Part shown: in pieces, positions 1 through 5,927 of the stretch
Layout of the letters: the number at the start of each line of letters is the position of its first letter
How positions within the stretch are numbered: position 1 is the first letter of the stretch
DNA from: an uncultured Opitutaceae bacterium
Lineage (GTDB): Bacteria; Verrucomicrobiota; Verrucomicrobiia; Opitutales; Opitutaceae
Direction: 5' to 3'
DNA: 6,682 bases
Assembly: GCA_937128785.1 (NCBI GenBank)
Contig: CAKZMS010000652.1
Location: 1-6,682, forward strand
Position numbers and translations under genes: made by a program
Notes under the pieces: generated by a model
Databases searched by the model: none
Seen by the model: only the letters and a program-made list of their open reading frames with translations
Told to the model about the DNA's origin: nothing

Positions 1-429
1 TCCGGAGCGCTGGATACGACCTGGCTACCCCAGGCCCACTCACAGCATCCGCTGGTTGAGCAGGCTCACGACCTTTGGCTGAGATTGCATGAGCTGGCGG
101 AGAAGCACGAATGGATTCCTCCGAAAGCGCTGGGCGAACACCCGGTGGTTGAATTGATTAATGCCACCATGTGCGTGGGGCCGAAGCTGGCTGGTGCACT
201 CAACGGCGACCGTTGGCCCCCGGAAATCGAATTTTGCGCTCAAACGATCGTGCGACTGAAGCGTGCCCGAGAGTATCTCGATGATGCCCTCGGCGCCGCA
301 GAGTCGTGTCAGGAGGACAGGCTCATCCCGCCGGACCTCCTTGGCCCAGCCACCGTGGACCTGATCGATCTGGCGCATAAGATCGACCAGCTCATCGGCG
401 AGCTGCGTGATCGGTTGCAGGCGTGCTAA
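1..429 (+). CDS. Unrecognised helical-repeat protein, C-terminal part (5' end outside window)
   Basis: The frame is open from the first base to a TAA stop, giving 142 residues. The first possible internal start is a TTG at 85, which would cut the repeat pattern, so I treat the gene as truncated by the window edge. I do not recognise the family. By eye it contains four degenerate repeats of 30-36 residues. They begin at residues 8 (WLP), 38 (WIPP), 72 (WPP) and 108 (LIPP), and each continues with 5-10 residues, then a V/I-[EDR]-L-like core (HPLVE, HPVVEL, TIVRL, ATVDLI) and an amphipathic helix. No signal peptide, membrane segment or catalytic motif is visible in this part. The repeats suggest a helical scaffold or binding protein, which is inference. 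It converges on glyS 100 bp away. Codon use is G/C-ending like its neighbours, which supports real coding. Confidence 0.65.
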   Translation, partial: SGALDTTWLPQAHSQHPLVEQAHDLWLRLHELAEKHEWIPPKALGEHPVVELINATMCVGPKLAGALNGDRWPPEIEFCAQTIVRLKRAREYLDDALGAAESCQEDRLIPPDLLGPATVDLIDLAHKIDQLIGELRDRLQAC

Positions 430-439
430 TCGGTGAAGG

Positions 440-483
440 GCCGTGATTCAGCCGGCACGCTGAGCCGCCGGCTAAAGCACGGC
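440..483. terminator. Imperfect hairpin between convergent genes, possible terminator
   Basis: An outer stem GCCGTG/CACGGC (440-445 with 478-483), a 2-bp middle stem flanked by mismatches, and an inner 7-bp stem AGCCGGC/GCCGGCT (450-456 with 467-473) enclose a 10-nt loop. It starts 10 nt after the stop of the left gene and lies 46 nt beyond the glyS stop, so it could serve both convergent units. Neither side has a good T-tract (only CTACTTT on the + strand), so a Rho-independent mechanism is uncertain. Confidence 0.45.
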
Positions 484-528
484 GCTACTTTGAGCCCCAC
501 TTGCAGCTAGTGCTTAACAGTTTATATC

Positions 529-2055
529 TCAGTAAATCGCTTCGTCGAGGAGCTCAAGCAGCTCGGACTCGGTGATTCGTTTCTGCTCCATGCTGTCGCG
601 GTCGCGGAGGGTGAAGGTGCCGTCTTTTTCGATGGTGTCGAAGTCGATGGTCACGCAGTAGGGCGTCCCGATTTCGTCCTGGCGACGGTAGCGACGACCG
701 ATGGCGCCGGCCTCATCGTAGAAGGCGGCGTAGCGGCGCTGCAGCTTTTTGTAGAGGGTCTTGGCGGTGTTGGTGAGCTCTTCGTTCTTCTTGATGAGCG
801 GCAATACCGCGACTTTCACCGGGGCGATCCGCGGGGAGAAGCGCAGCACGGTGCGGGTTTCCGTTTTACCCTTATCGTCGGTGATTTCCTCTTCCGCGTA
901 GGCGGCGCAGAGCACGGCGAGGAAGATACGATCCACGCCGACGGCGGGTTCGATCACGTGCGGGATGAACTTCTTTTTGGAAGCCTCGTCAAAAATCTCC
1001 TGCGACTTGCCCGAGGCCTCGGCGTGTTGGGTGAGGTCGTAGTTGCCGCGGGCGGCGATACCCCAGAGCTCCTGCACGCCGAACGGGTATTTGAACATGA
1101 TGTCCGTGGTGCCACGCGAATAGAAGGCGAGTTTGGCTTTCTCGTGATCGTAGAGGGAAAGCATGTCTTCGGGCAGACCGATGGACTTGAGCCATTCCCA
1201 ACACCATTGGATCCACTCCTTGTGGGCGGTCTCCCAGTCGGCGTCTTCGTGGATGAAATATTCCATCTCCATCTGCTCGAATTCGCGGGAACGGAAGATG
1301 AAGTTACGCGGGGTGATTTCGTTGCGGAACGACTTGCCGATTTGCGCGATACCGAAAGGCAGTTTCACGCGGCCGGTGTCGACGACGGGTTTGAAATCAA
1401 CGAACATGCCCTGCGCGGTCTCGGGGCGCAGGTAGGAGACCGAGGAACCGTCGCGCAGCGCGCCGACGTGGGTCTCGAACATCATGTTGAAGTCGCGGGG
1501 CGGCGTGAGGCTACCGGCCTCGCCGGTGGCGGGTGAGGGGATGAGTGAGATCTGCTCGGGGGTGGCCTCGGTGAATTCCTTCATCTCGATCGCCGCGAGT
1601 TCTCCTTGGATGGCTTGCTTGCGCTTCATCTTCTCAGCGGCGGCCTGGAGTTCACCGGCGGTGTCCTCGGACTCGAGGGCGGAAACGTAGCCCTTGGTCT
1701 CACCGTCGACGACGACGGCCGCGAAAAACAATTGGTCGGCGCGGAAGCGTTGCTTGGAAACTTTGCAGTCCACGAGTGGATCGGTGAAGCCGCCGACATG
1801 GCCGGAGGCTTCCCAAACCTTGGGATGCATGATGATCGAGGTCTCGACCCCGACGATGTCATCGCGGCGGCGCACCATGTCGTCCCACCAGCAGTCGCGG
1901 ATGTTCTTCTTGAGCTCGATACCGAGGGGACCGAAGTCGAAAAAGCCGTTGTAGCCACCGTAGATTTCGGAGGACTGGAAGACGAATCCACGGCGTTTCG
2001 CGAGGGAAACGATGGACTCCATTTGGTTGTCGGATGACTCGGCAGGCTTGGACAT
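529..2055 (-). CDS. glyS: Glycyl-tRNA synthetase (class II, homodimeric type)
   Basis: The enzyme charges tRNA-Gly with glycine using ATP, in the cytoplasm; it is essential for translation. From the ATG at 2055 the protein has 508 residues, normal for the alpha2 bacterial/archaeal-eukaryotic type rather than the GlyQ/GlyS tetramer. Visible in order: the N-terminal signature [12 protein letters not shown] (23-34) and FDFGPLG (39-45), the [20 protein letters not shown] block (71-90), [14 protein letters not shown] (208-221), class II motif 2 with FRNE (243-246) through [14 protein letters not shown] (254-267), motif 3 with [14 protein letters not shown] (369-382), and a C-terminal anticodon-binding domain from about 410 (VKVAVLPL) to the end. 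Residues 173-188 ([13 protein letters not shown]) occupy the place of a Cys-containing segment in some relatives and carry no cysteine. The frame stays open upstream to a TTG at 2127, but that extension is translated 7-bp repeats and is rejected. An internal ATG at 2022 is a second choice. No Shine-Dalgarno sequence precedes the start. Confidence 0.96.
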   Translation of the reverse strand: MSKPAESSDNQMESIVSLAKRRGFVFQSSEIYGGYNGFFDFGPLGIELKKNIRDCWWDDMVRRRDDIVGVETSIIMHPKVWEASGHVGGFTDPLVDCKVSKQRFRADQLFFAAVVVDGETKGYVSALESEDTAGELQAAAEKMKRKQAIQGELAAIEMKEFTEATPEQISLIPSPATGEAGSLTPPRDFNMMFETHVGALRDGSSVSYLRPETAQGMFVDFKPVVDTGRVKLPFGIAQIGKSFRNEITPRNFIFRSREFEQMEMEYFIHEDADWETAHKEWIQWCWEWLKSIGLPEDMLSLYDHEKAKLAFYSRGTTDIMFKYPFGVQELWGIAARGNYDLTQHAEASGKSQEIFDEASKKKFIPHVIEPAVGVDRIFLAVLCAAYAEEEITDDKGKTETRTVLRFSPRIAPVKVAVLPLIKKNEELTNTAKTLYKKLQRRYAAFYDEAGAIGRRYRRQDEIGTPYCVTIDFDTIEKDGTFTLRDRDSMEQKRITESELLELLDEAIY

Positions 2056-2059
2056 AAGG

Positions 2060-2091
2060 GAGAGAGCTAGCCAAGTCTGACTAGATCTCTC
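2060..2091 (-). promoter_or_regulatory. Hairpin directly upstream of the glyS start codon
   Basis: Positions 2060-2065 pair with 2086-2091 (6 bp) and 2067-2070 with 2081-2084 (4 bp), with a single G/A mismatch between and a 10-nt loop. In the glyS transcript the stem would end 4 nt before the ATG, inside the ribosome footprint. It could moderate translation, or as DNA act as an operator; both are inference. No T-box or known riboswitch features were recognised. Confidence 0.45.
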
Positions 2092-2101
2092 AAGTAGCAA
2101 A

Positions 2102-2118
2102 CGCAGGTCACGCCTGCG
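2102..2118. repeat. Short perfect inverted repeat (6-bp arms, 5-nt loop)
   Basis: CGCAGG (2102-2107) and CCTGCG (2113-2118) are perfect inverted copies around TCACG. It directly abuts the 7-bp repeat array. The combination resembles an intergenic repetitive element of the REP type, but whether it recurs in the genome cannot be seen here. Confidence 0.5.
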
Positions 2119-2153
2119 AAGTAACAAGTATCAGGTATCAAGTAACAAGTAGC
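2119..2153. repeat. Tandem 7-bp repeat array, five units
   Basis: Five consecutive heptamers read AAGTAAC, AAGTATC, AGGTATC, AAGTAAC and AAGTAGC; consensus AAGTA(T/A)C. A sixth isolated unit, AAGTAGC, lies at 2092-2098 on the other side of the inverted repeat. The 12-mer AAGTAACAAGTA occurs twice, 21 bp apart. It is noncoding: in-frame translation upstream of glyS occurs only from a TTG. Such heptamer arrays can vary in copy number by replication slippage. Confidence 0.8.
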
Positions 2154-2189
2154 ACGGGGAGGAGCGGAGAGGCAGGACCGGGAATGAAA

Positions 2190-2213
2190 TTTCAGATGAA
2201 AATCGGTCTGAAA
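2190..2213. promoter_or_regulatory. 7-bp dyad, possible operator
   Basis: TTTCAGA (2190-2196) and TCTGAAA (2207-2213) are perfect inverted copies separated by 10 bp. The position, roughly 100 bp upstream of the symporter start and 135 bp upstream of the glyS start, would suit a regulator of the divergent pair. No matching regulator is known from the window, so the role is inferred only. Confidence 0.3.
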
Positions 2214-2313
2214 AGGGGACTATTGCGTTGCTGAATTGGGGGGAGGTTTCGGAATGGAGGGCTCACCCCTCGAGCAGATATTTCCCTGATTTGCGTCTCT
2301 CCTTCGTTGCCCC

Positions 2314-4035
2314 ATGCACCTCGAATACATCACCCTCGGCGCCTATTTTGTTCTGTTGATCGTGATTGGGGCGGTCTTTGCCCGCTTCAATAACAACCTG
2401 AGCGACTTCGTGCGCGGCGGTGCTCGCGGGACATGGTGGATGGTCGGCACCAGCATGCTCATGGCGGGCATCAGTGCGTTCACTTTCACGGGAAATGCCT
2501 CGGCGATCTACGAGGCGGGGCCGTCCGCCATCATCATCTACGCGGCCAATATCACCGGGTTTATCATGGGAGCGACCTTCCTGGGCCGGTGGTGGCGGCA
2601 GAGCCGGGCCCACACTTCGGGTGACCTGGTTCGAGCTCGATTCGGTCTCGGGGCGGAGCAGACATTTGTCGTAACCGGCGTCATTTTGAATCCCCTGCAG
2701 GCGGCGATTCAACTGTGGGCGTTGGCGGTGTTCGTGAGTGCCGTCTTCGGCATTCCGGTGATTTGGATGATCATTGTCATTGGCCTGATCACGTTGGCCT
2801 ATTCGACCTCCGGCGGGATGTGGGGGGTGATGGCGACCGACGTGATCCAGGGCGTGATCATGTATGGCATGACATTGCTGATGGGCGTGCTGTGCATCAT
2901 GGAGGTCGGCGGCGTGGGGGCGTTTATCGAGAACTACCAGACGATGGTAGCGGAAGGCAGTTTCACTTTTGTGAAAGAGGAGGGGCAGTTCGCGAATGAC
3001 CGCTACACCGGGCTTTGGATGCTCATGGCGTTCGTGATGCAGATCATTTCCCAAATCCATCTGGGGGCCGCCAACAAGTTCCTCGCGTCGAAAGACGGCA
3101 ACGTCGCCTCCAAGGCGAGTTGGTTCTGTATGACCCTCATGGCGATCGGCGTGGCGGTGTGGTTCATCCCGCCGATGGTCGCGCGGTTCCTTTACGCCGA
3201 TGAAGTCATGGCGGCCGCGGTGGGGGATCCGGCCACGACGTCCTATGCGGTGGCCGCGGCGCATGTCCTGCCCAACGGGCTGCTCGGCGTCATGATCGCC
3301 GCCATGTTCTCCGCGACGATGAGCAGCATGGACTGGGGTCTCAATACCACGACTGGCATCTTGGTGAACAACTTCATCCTGCCGGTGCGGCGCTGGCTGG
3401 GCAAAGCGGCCATGTCCGATCTATTTCAGCTGCGCCTCTGCCGCACGATCACCGTTGTGCTCGGCGTTTTGATCATATCGATGTCCATCGGGTTGGCGAA
3501 GCAGAACAAGTTCGCGATGTTCGACTCCTACATGATCCTCGCGTCGGTGCTTTCGGTGCCCCTCACCCTGCCATTGGTGGTGGGGATCTTCATTCGCAAG
3601 ATGCCCGGCTGGTATTATTTTGTGATGCTTGGTGGCGGCTTGGCCTTGTCGATCTATACGGTAGTCGATGAGCGGATGAACGGCAACGTGTGGGCCCTGC
3701 AGGAACGGAGCTTTGTGGTGGTGTTGGGGGCCCTGACGGCACTGCTGCTGGCTTGGCCCTGGCGGCACAAACGCAGCGCGGAAGACCTCGACCGGGAAAC
3801 CGAGTTGTGGAAACGCACCCAAACCCCGGTTGATTTTGAAAAAGAAGTCGGTGGCTCGCTCGACGGGGCTCAGGCACGGATCACGGGTAACCTTATTCTG
3901 GTCACGAGCGGTATGTTGGCCGCATTTCTCCTGGTGCCCAACACGCTCGGCGATCGACTTGTCATCCTCACTCTTGTGGCTTTCGTGGCAGCATGTGGCG
4001 GCTGGCTGCGATTCGTCGAAGGCCGTAAGGACTGA
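2314..4035 (+). CDS. Sodium:solute symporter (SSS family)
   Basis: This 573-residue inner-membrane protein has about 14-15 hydrophobic segments and should import a small solute coupled to Na+. The substrate cannot be told from sequence. Family marks: WWMVGTSMLMAGISAFTFTG in TM2 (41-60), the signature region YSTSGGMWGVMATDVIQG (163-180), and the Na2-site helix FSATMSSMD (332-340) with the paired serines expected for sodium binding. After the usual SSS core comes a charged cytoplasmic linker (about 482-523) and two further hydrophobic helices (about 524-541 and 547-566), so the C-terminus is longer than the minimal 13-TM fold. The start at 2314 puts TM1 at residues 3-23, without a cleavable signal. 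The leader before ATG is pyrimidine-rich with no Shine-Dalgarno sequence. It is the first gene of the + strand cluster, 57 bp before the next gene. Confidence 0.93.
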   Translation: MHLEYITLGAYFVLLIVIGAVFARFNNNLSDFVRGGARGTWWMVGTSMLMAGISAFTFTGNASAIYEAGPSAIIIYAANITGFIMGATFLGRWWRQSRAHTSGDLVRARFGLGAEQTFVVTGVILNPLQAAIQLWALAVFVSAVFGIPVIWMIIVIGLITLAYSTSGGMWGVMATDVIQGVIMYGMTLLMGVLCIMEVGGVGAFIENYQTMVAEGSFTFVKEEGQFANDRYTGLWMLMAFVMQIISQIHLGAANKFLASKDGNVASKASWFCMTLMAIGVAVWFIPPMVARFLYADEVMAAAVGDPATTSYAVAAAHVLPNGLLGVMIAAMFSATMSSMDWGLNTTTGILVNNFILPVRRWLGKAAMSDLFQLRLCRTITVVLGVLIISMSIGLAKQNKFAMFDSYMILASVLSVPLTLPLVVGIFIRKMPGWYYFVMLGGGLALSIYTVVDERMNGNVWALQERSFVVVLGALTALLLAWPWRHKRSAEDLDRETELWKRTQTPVDFEKEVGGSLDGAQARITGNLILVTSGMLAAFLLVPNTLGDRLVILTLVAFVAACGGWLRFVEGRKD

Positions 4036-4047
4036 TTCGGCGGTTGC

Positions 4048-4064
4048 GACCTGAAATCTAGGTC
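4048..4064 (+). repeat. Short inverted repeat after the symporter gene
   Basis: GACCT (4048-4052) and AGGTC (4060-4064) flank a 7-nt spacer in the 57-bp gap before the 153-aa gene. There is no T-tract, so it is not a convincing terminator. It could be a weak mRNA hairpin or chance. Confidence 0.25.
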
Positions 4065-4092
4065 ACGATAACCAACAGCTTCTCGCCGTATC

Positions 4093-4554
4093 ATGAAGGA
4101 ATCGTTTTCACCGCAAGAGTTCGCCCGCCTCCTGGAGCTCGTTCAGTTGGGAATGCGGTCGGTCATGGGCCGGCAAGGCGGCGCCTCCCCGCACTTCGAG
4201 CGCTATCAGTCGATCGAACAGAAAATCCTGAAGATGGCCGAGCGCCACGGCTGCGGTGAGATGGTCGACGTCGGGGGCAACGGCAACCTGATCCCCTCCA
4301 AAAAAATCGAGTCCGACGAAGAGCTGCGCAAGATGGTGGGCGAGGCCGACAACGACATCTTTTGGCACGAATTGGTGGCCCGCCTGGCTGATCGCGATCT
4401 GGGCGTCGAACAAACCACCGCGGCCCTGTCCGGCAAGGAGGGCCCCCCCATCAACGCCGACGCCCGCCTCAAAGAGATCGAGGACCTCTACTGGGCCGAG
4501 TTCCAAAAACACGACCTCGCTCGCGTGCTCGTCATGCGGGCGGGCAAGGGCTGA
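4093..4554 (+). CDS. Unrecognised 153-aa soluble protein
   Basis: I do not recognise this family. The product appears cytoplasmic, with no signal peptide or membrane segment. It starts with a helical segment FSPQEFARLLELVQLGMRSV (5-24), then a basic/Gly stretch (MGRQGGASPHF, 25-35), a second helix (IEQKILKMAERHG, 41-53), a Gly-rich turn (VGGNGNLIPSKKI, 60-72) and an acidic helical half with DNDIFWHELVARLADRDL (86-103) and LKEIEDLYWAEFQKHDLARVL (126-146). Two cores share a pattern of acidic residues, an aromatic, then E-L/E-F and R-D or H-D-L. It lies 57 bp after the symporter and 25 bp before the histidine kinase on the same strand, so co-transcription is likely. A partner role for the kinase is possible but unsupported by any domain. 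Codon use is strongly G/C-ending, and its antisense frame is a shadow. Confidence 0.82.
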   Translation: MKESFSPQEFARLLELVQLGMRSVMGRQGGASPHFERYQSIEQKILKMAERHGCGEMVDVGGNGNLIPSKKIESDEELRKMVGEADNDIFWHELVARLADRDLGVEQTTAALSGKEGPPINADARLKEIEDLYWAEFQKHDLARVLVMRAGKG

Positions 4555-4579
4555 AGCATCCCCACCCCAAGGCCGCCCC

Positions 4580-5569
4580 ATGGTTCCCCGCTTTCTCCAA
4601 CGGCTTTCTCACTCCCCCGCGGCGCAGGCGACGATCGTTTATGCGATCGTGGCCAGTCTTTGGATCGTCTTATCGGACGAGGTGGTGGCTTGGATGTTCG
4701 ACGACGATTCGTTTCTTTTTCACCGGGCGCAGACCATCAAGGGACTGGTCTTTGTCGCCCTGATGGGCGGGCTGATATTCTTCGTCGTCGATCGAGCTCA
4801 TCGACTCCGCGAGCGGAACCGACAGGTCGAGGCCATGTTGGTGGTTTCGCGAAAACTGGAAGTGGTCGGCAGTTTTGCGGCCACGATGGCGCACGATATG
4901 GCCAACGTCATGACCTTGTTGGAAATGCTCACCGATATGATCAAGCGGGAGCACGAAGCCGGGCGCCCGGTGGATCCGGAGCATTTCAACAGCATTGATC
5001 GCGCCGTCGACCGGGCCCAAACCTTGGTGCGTCAGTTGTCGTCGTTTTTGCGCAAGAGCCCCGAGGATTTAAAGGCCATTGATGTGGCCAAGGTGATCGC
5101 GGAATCGGAAGATTTGCTGCGTCAAGCGGCCTCCAAAAAAGTGAAGTTTGAGACCAAAGTGCAGGAGGGCTTGTCGGCGATCAGACTGCCCGACGGCGGC
5201 CTTGAACAGGTCCTGCTAAATTTGGTGATAAACGCTCGCCATGCCATGGAGAATCAACCTGCTCCCCGCCGTCTCCGCATTGTGGCTGAGAGGGTCAGAC
5301 TCAAGCGACACCATTCCATTTTCCGACCGGAGCCGACCAGTGGAGACTTCGTGCGCCTCCGGGTCGAGGACACCGGTCACGGGATCCCGGAGAGCGAGAT
5401 CACAAAGATCTTTGATCCGTTCTATACCACCAAGTCCGGCGACCAAGGCACCGGTTTGGGGTTGGCTTCGGTCATGGAAACATTCCGCCGCCACGATGGC
5501 TGGGTTGAGGTCCGCTCGAGCGTTAACCGCGGCACGATTTTCGATCTCTACGCCCCGGCGTTGAAATAA
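4580..5569 (+). CDS. Membrane-bound sensor histidine kinase, no receiver domain
   Basis: The 329-residue protein autophosphorylates on a histidine and should pass the phosphate to a response regulator not present in the window. Two membrane helices (about 17-40, with LWIVLSDEVV, and 54-70) frame a loop of about 13 residues. This matches the short LWI-LSD/K-G-FV membrane module found in front of many PAS-containing kinases. A short linker helix leads directly to the DHp domain, with no HAMP or PAS. The H-box is MAHDMANVM with His105. The ATPase domain has N-box LLNLVINARHAM (212-223), G1 VEDTGHGIP (262-270), F-box IFDPFYTTK (277-285) and G2 GTGLGLASV (290-298), so it looks catalytically complete. 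AAGG at 4569-4572, 7 nt before the ATG, is only a weak ribosome site. It is the last gene of the + cluster; the first likely terminator lies at 5696-5737. Confidence 0.93.
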   Translation: MVPRFLQRLSHSPAAQATIVYAIVASLWIVLSDEVVAWMFDDDSFLFHRAQTIKGLVFVALMGGLIFFVVDRAHRLRERNRQVEAMLVVSRKLEVVGSFAATMAHDMANVMTLLEMLTDMIKREHEAGRPVDPEHFNSIDRAVDRAQTLVRQLSSFLRKSPEDLKAIDVAKVIAESEDLLRQAASKKVKFETKVQEGLSAIRLPDGGLEQVLLNLVINARHAMENQPAPRRLRIVAERVRLKRHHSIFRPEPTSGDFVRLRVEDTGHGIPESEITKIFDPFYTTKSGDQGTGLGLASVMETFRRHDGWVEVRSSVNRGTIFDLYAPALK

Positions 5570-5611
5570 CCATCCCACCTCAATCAGCCTCGGCCAGTGA
5601 CACACTCTTTT

Positions 5612-5628
5612 GTAACGTAATACGTTAC
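5612..5628. promoter_or_regulatory. Perfect 17-bp palindrome, candidate operator
   Basis: GTAACGTAATACGTTAC has perfect 8-bp arms (5612-5619 and 5621-5628) around one central base. It sits in an AT-rich island, 42 bp after the kinase stop. The size and symmetry suit a dimeric helix-turn-helix repressor such as a TetR-type protein. If folded as RNA it gives only a 6-bp stem with a 5-nt loop. No gene starts nearby on either strand, so the target is unclear. Confidence 0.5.
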
Positions 5629-5695
5629 TTAATTGCGAGGTGCTCGTTTCAGCAGGGGCGGGAGGATGAGGCTTCTAGTGGAGCTTGGCGTCGGT

Positions 5696-5737
5696 AAACG
5701 GAATCGGCCGGCACTCCCTCGTGCCGGCCGATCGTTT
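5696..5737. terminator. Strong intrinsic terminator, probably bidirectional
   Basis: ATCGGCCGGCAC (5703-5714) pairs perfectly with GTGCCGGCCGAT (5721-5732) around a 6-nt loop. The stem continues as AAACG/CGTTT (5696-5700 with 5733-5737) after a 2-nt bulge. On the + strand a T-rich tail follows (10 T in 5735-5750), ending the kinase transcript. On the - strand the stem begins 12 nt after the stop of the small gene and ends in TTT, so it can also close the sigma-factor unit. Confidence 0.85.
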
Positions 5738-5748
5738 GTTCTCTCTTC

Positions 5749-5883
5749 CTAACTGACCCGCGGTTGATGCGGGGGATTCGGAGGGCGAGCCTCCGCGAGG
5801 GAGGGCGGCGCCTCGAACTGCGGTTCGAGCGCCCGCGCGACCCAACGGTCGAGACGTCGCCAAAGGTTTTTGATGATGTTCAT
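5749..5883 (-). CDS. Small cationic amphipathic peptide (44 aa), unrecognised
   Basis: An ATG at 5883 opens 44 codons to a TAG, 67 nt after the sigma-factor stop and on the same strand. The first 19 residues (MNIIKNLWRRLDRWVARAL) predict an amphipathic helix: hydrophobic I3, I4, L7, W8, L11, W14, V15, A18 and L19 fall on one face and K5, R9, R10, R13 and R17 elsewhere. The rest is proline-rich (APPSLAEARPPNPPHQPRV) and probably disordered. Codons end mostly in G or C like the neighbouring genes, and a strong terminator sits just behind the stop; both support a real gene. No Shine-Dalgarno sequence is visible, in line with the other genes here. It could be a membrane-associating peptide or a modulator of the sigma factor, but neither is shown by sequence. 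Confidence 0.6.
   Translation of the reverse strand: MNIIKNLWRRLDRWVARALEPQFEAPPSLAEARPPNPPHQPRVS
5807..5833. repeat. Hairpin-forming inverted repeat inside the small gene
   Basis: CTCGAAC (5812-5818) pairs with GTTCGAG (5823-5829) over a TGCG loop. After one bulged C the stem extends by four pairs (5807-5810 with 5830-5833). It lies in the middle of the small coding region. It may be an mRNA structure or a consequence of GC-rich codons. It resembles a tRNA T-arm on its own but no tRNA body surrounds it. Confidence 0.4.
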
Positions 5884-5899
5884 GGTAGAATAATTTTGA

Positions 5900-5922
5900 G
5901 GGTGATTTGGGGTTGGGGGGGG
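5900..5922 (+). other. G-rich tract with quadruplex potential
   Basis: The + strand has G runs of 3 (5900-5902), 4 (5909-5912) and 8 (5915-5922). The last run can supply two triplets, giving the four G-triplets a quadruplex needs. It lies between the sigma gene and the small gene on their template strand, so any effect would be on transcription. The mRNA would carry the C-rich complement. Confidence 0.4.
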
Positions 5923-5927
5923 TGATC

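Larger units (their letters stand above)
2056..2313. other. Divergent intergenic region between glyS and the symporter
   Basis: This 258-bp stretch must hold the promoters of both flanking genes. I found no convincing -35/-10 pair on either strand. It does contain, from left to right, a hairpin next to the glyS start, a 6-bp perfect inverted repeat, a 7-bp direct-repeat array, a 7-bp dyad and a weak 5-bp hairpin (GAGGG/CCCTC, 2257-2271), listed separately where supportable. It has more A/T-rich patches than the flanking genes. Confidence 0.7.

Noticed and set aside
40..378. - strand open frame opposite the left partial gene
   Set aside because: The + strand frame shows regular repeats and runs to the window edge; the antisense product has no recognisable features.
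958..1536. + strand open frame opposite glyS (192 codons)
   Set aside because: It is complementary to the conserved synthetase motifs and has no independent support.
2056..2127. N-terminal extension of glycyl-tRNA synthetase from a TTG at 2127
   Set aside because: The extra 24 residues are encoded by the 7-bp repeats and hairpin region, look unlike the family N-terminus, and an ATG at 2055 gives a normal-length protein.
2263..3264. Long - strand open frame (333 codons) opposite the symporter
   Set aside because: The translation is His/Arg/Pro-rich low-complexity and wholly antisense to a well-supported membrane protein; it reflects GC-rich codon structure.
4108..4581. - strand open frame opposite the 153-aa gene
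   Set aside because: It is antisense to a frame with better start placement, operon spacing and codon bias; its translation is Gly/Ala/Val/His-rich without motifs.
5612..5628. Palindrome as the kinase terminator
   Set aside because: The RNA stem would be only 6 bp and AT-rich, while a much stronger hairpin with a T-rich tail follows at 5696-5737.
5666..5752. 28-codon + strand frame starting ATG after GGGAGG
   Set aside because: The purine run abuts the ATG with no spacing, and the frame passes through the terminator stem, so translation is unlikely.
5812..5834. tRNA-like T-arm (GGTTCGAGC)
   Set aside because: No acceptor, D or anticodon arms could be formed at the required distances on either strand; the hairpin lies within the small coding frame.
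5675..5863. 62-codon - strand frame overlapping the small peptide gene
   Set aside because: It starts at TTG, reads through the strong terminator hairpin, and its composition (Arg/Ser/Gly/Pro) looks like an out-of-frame shadow.
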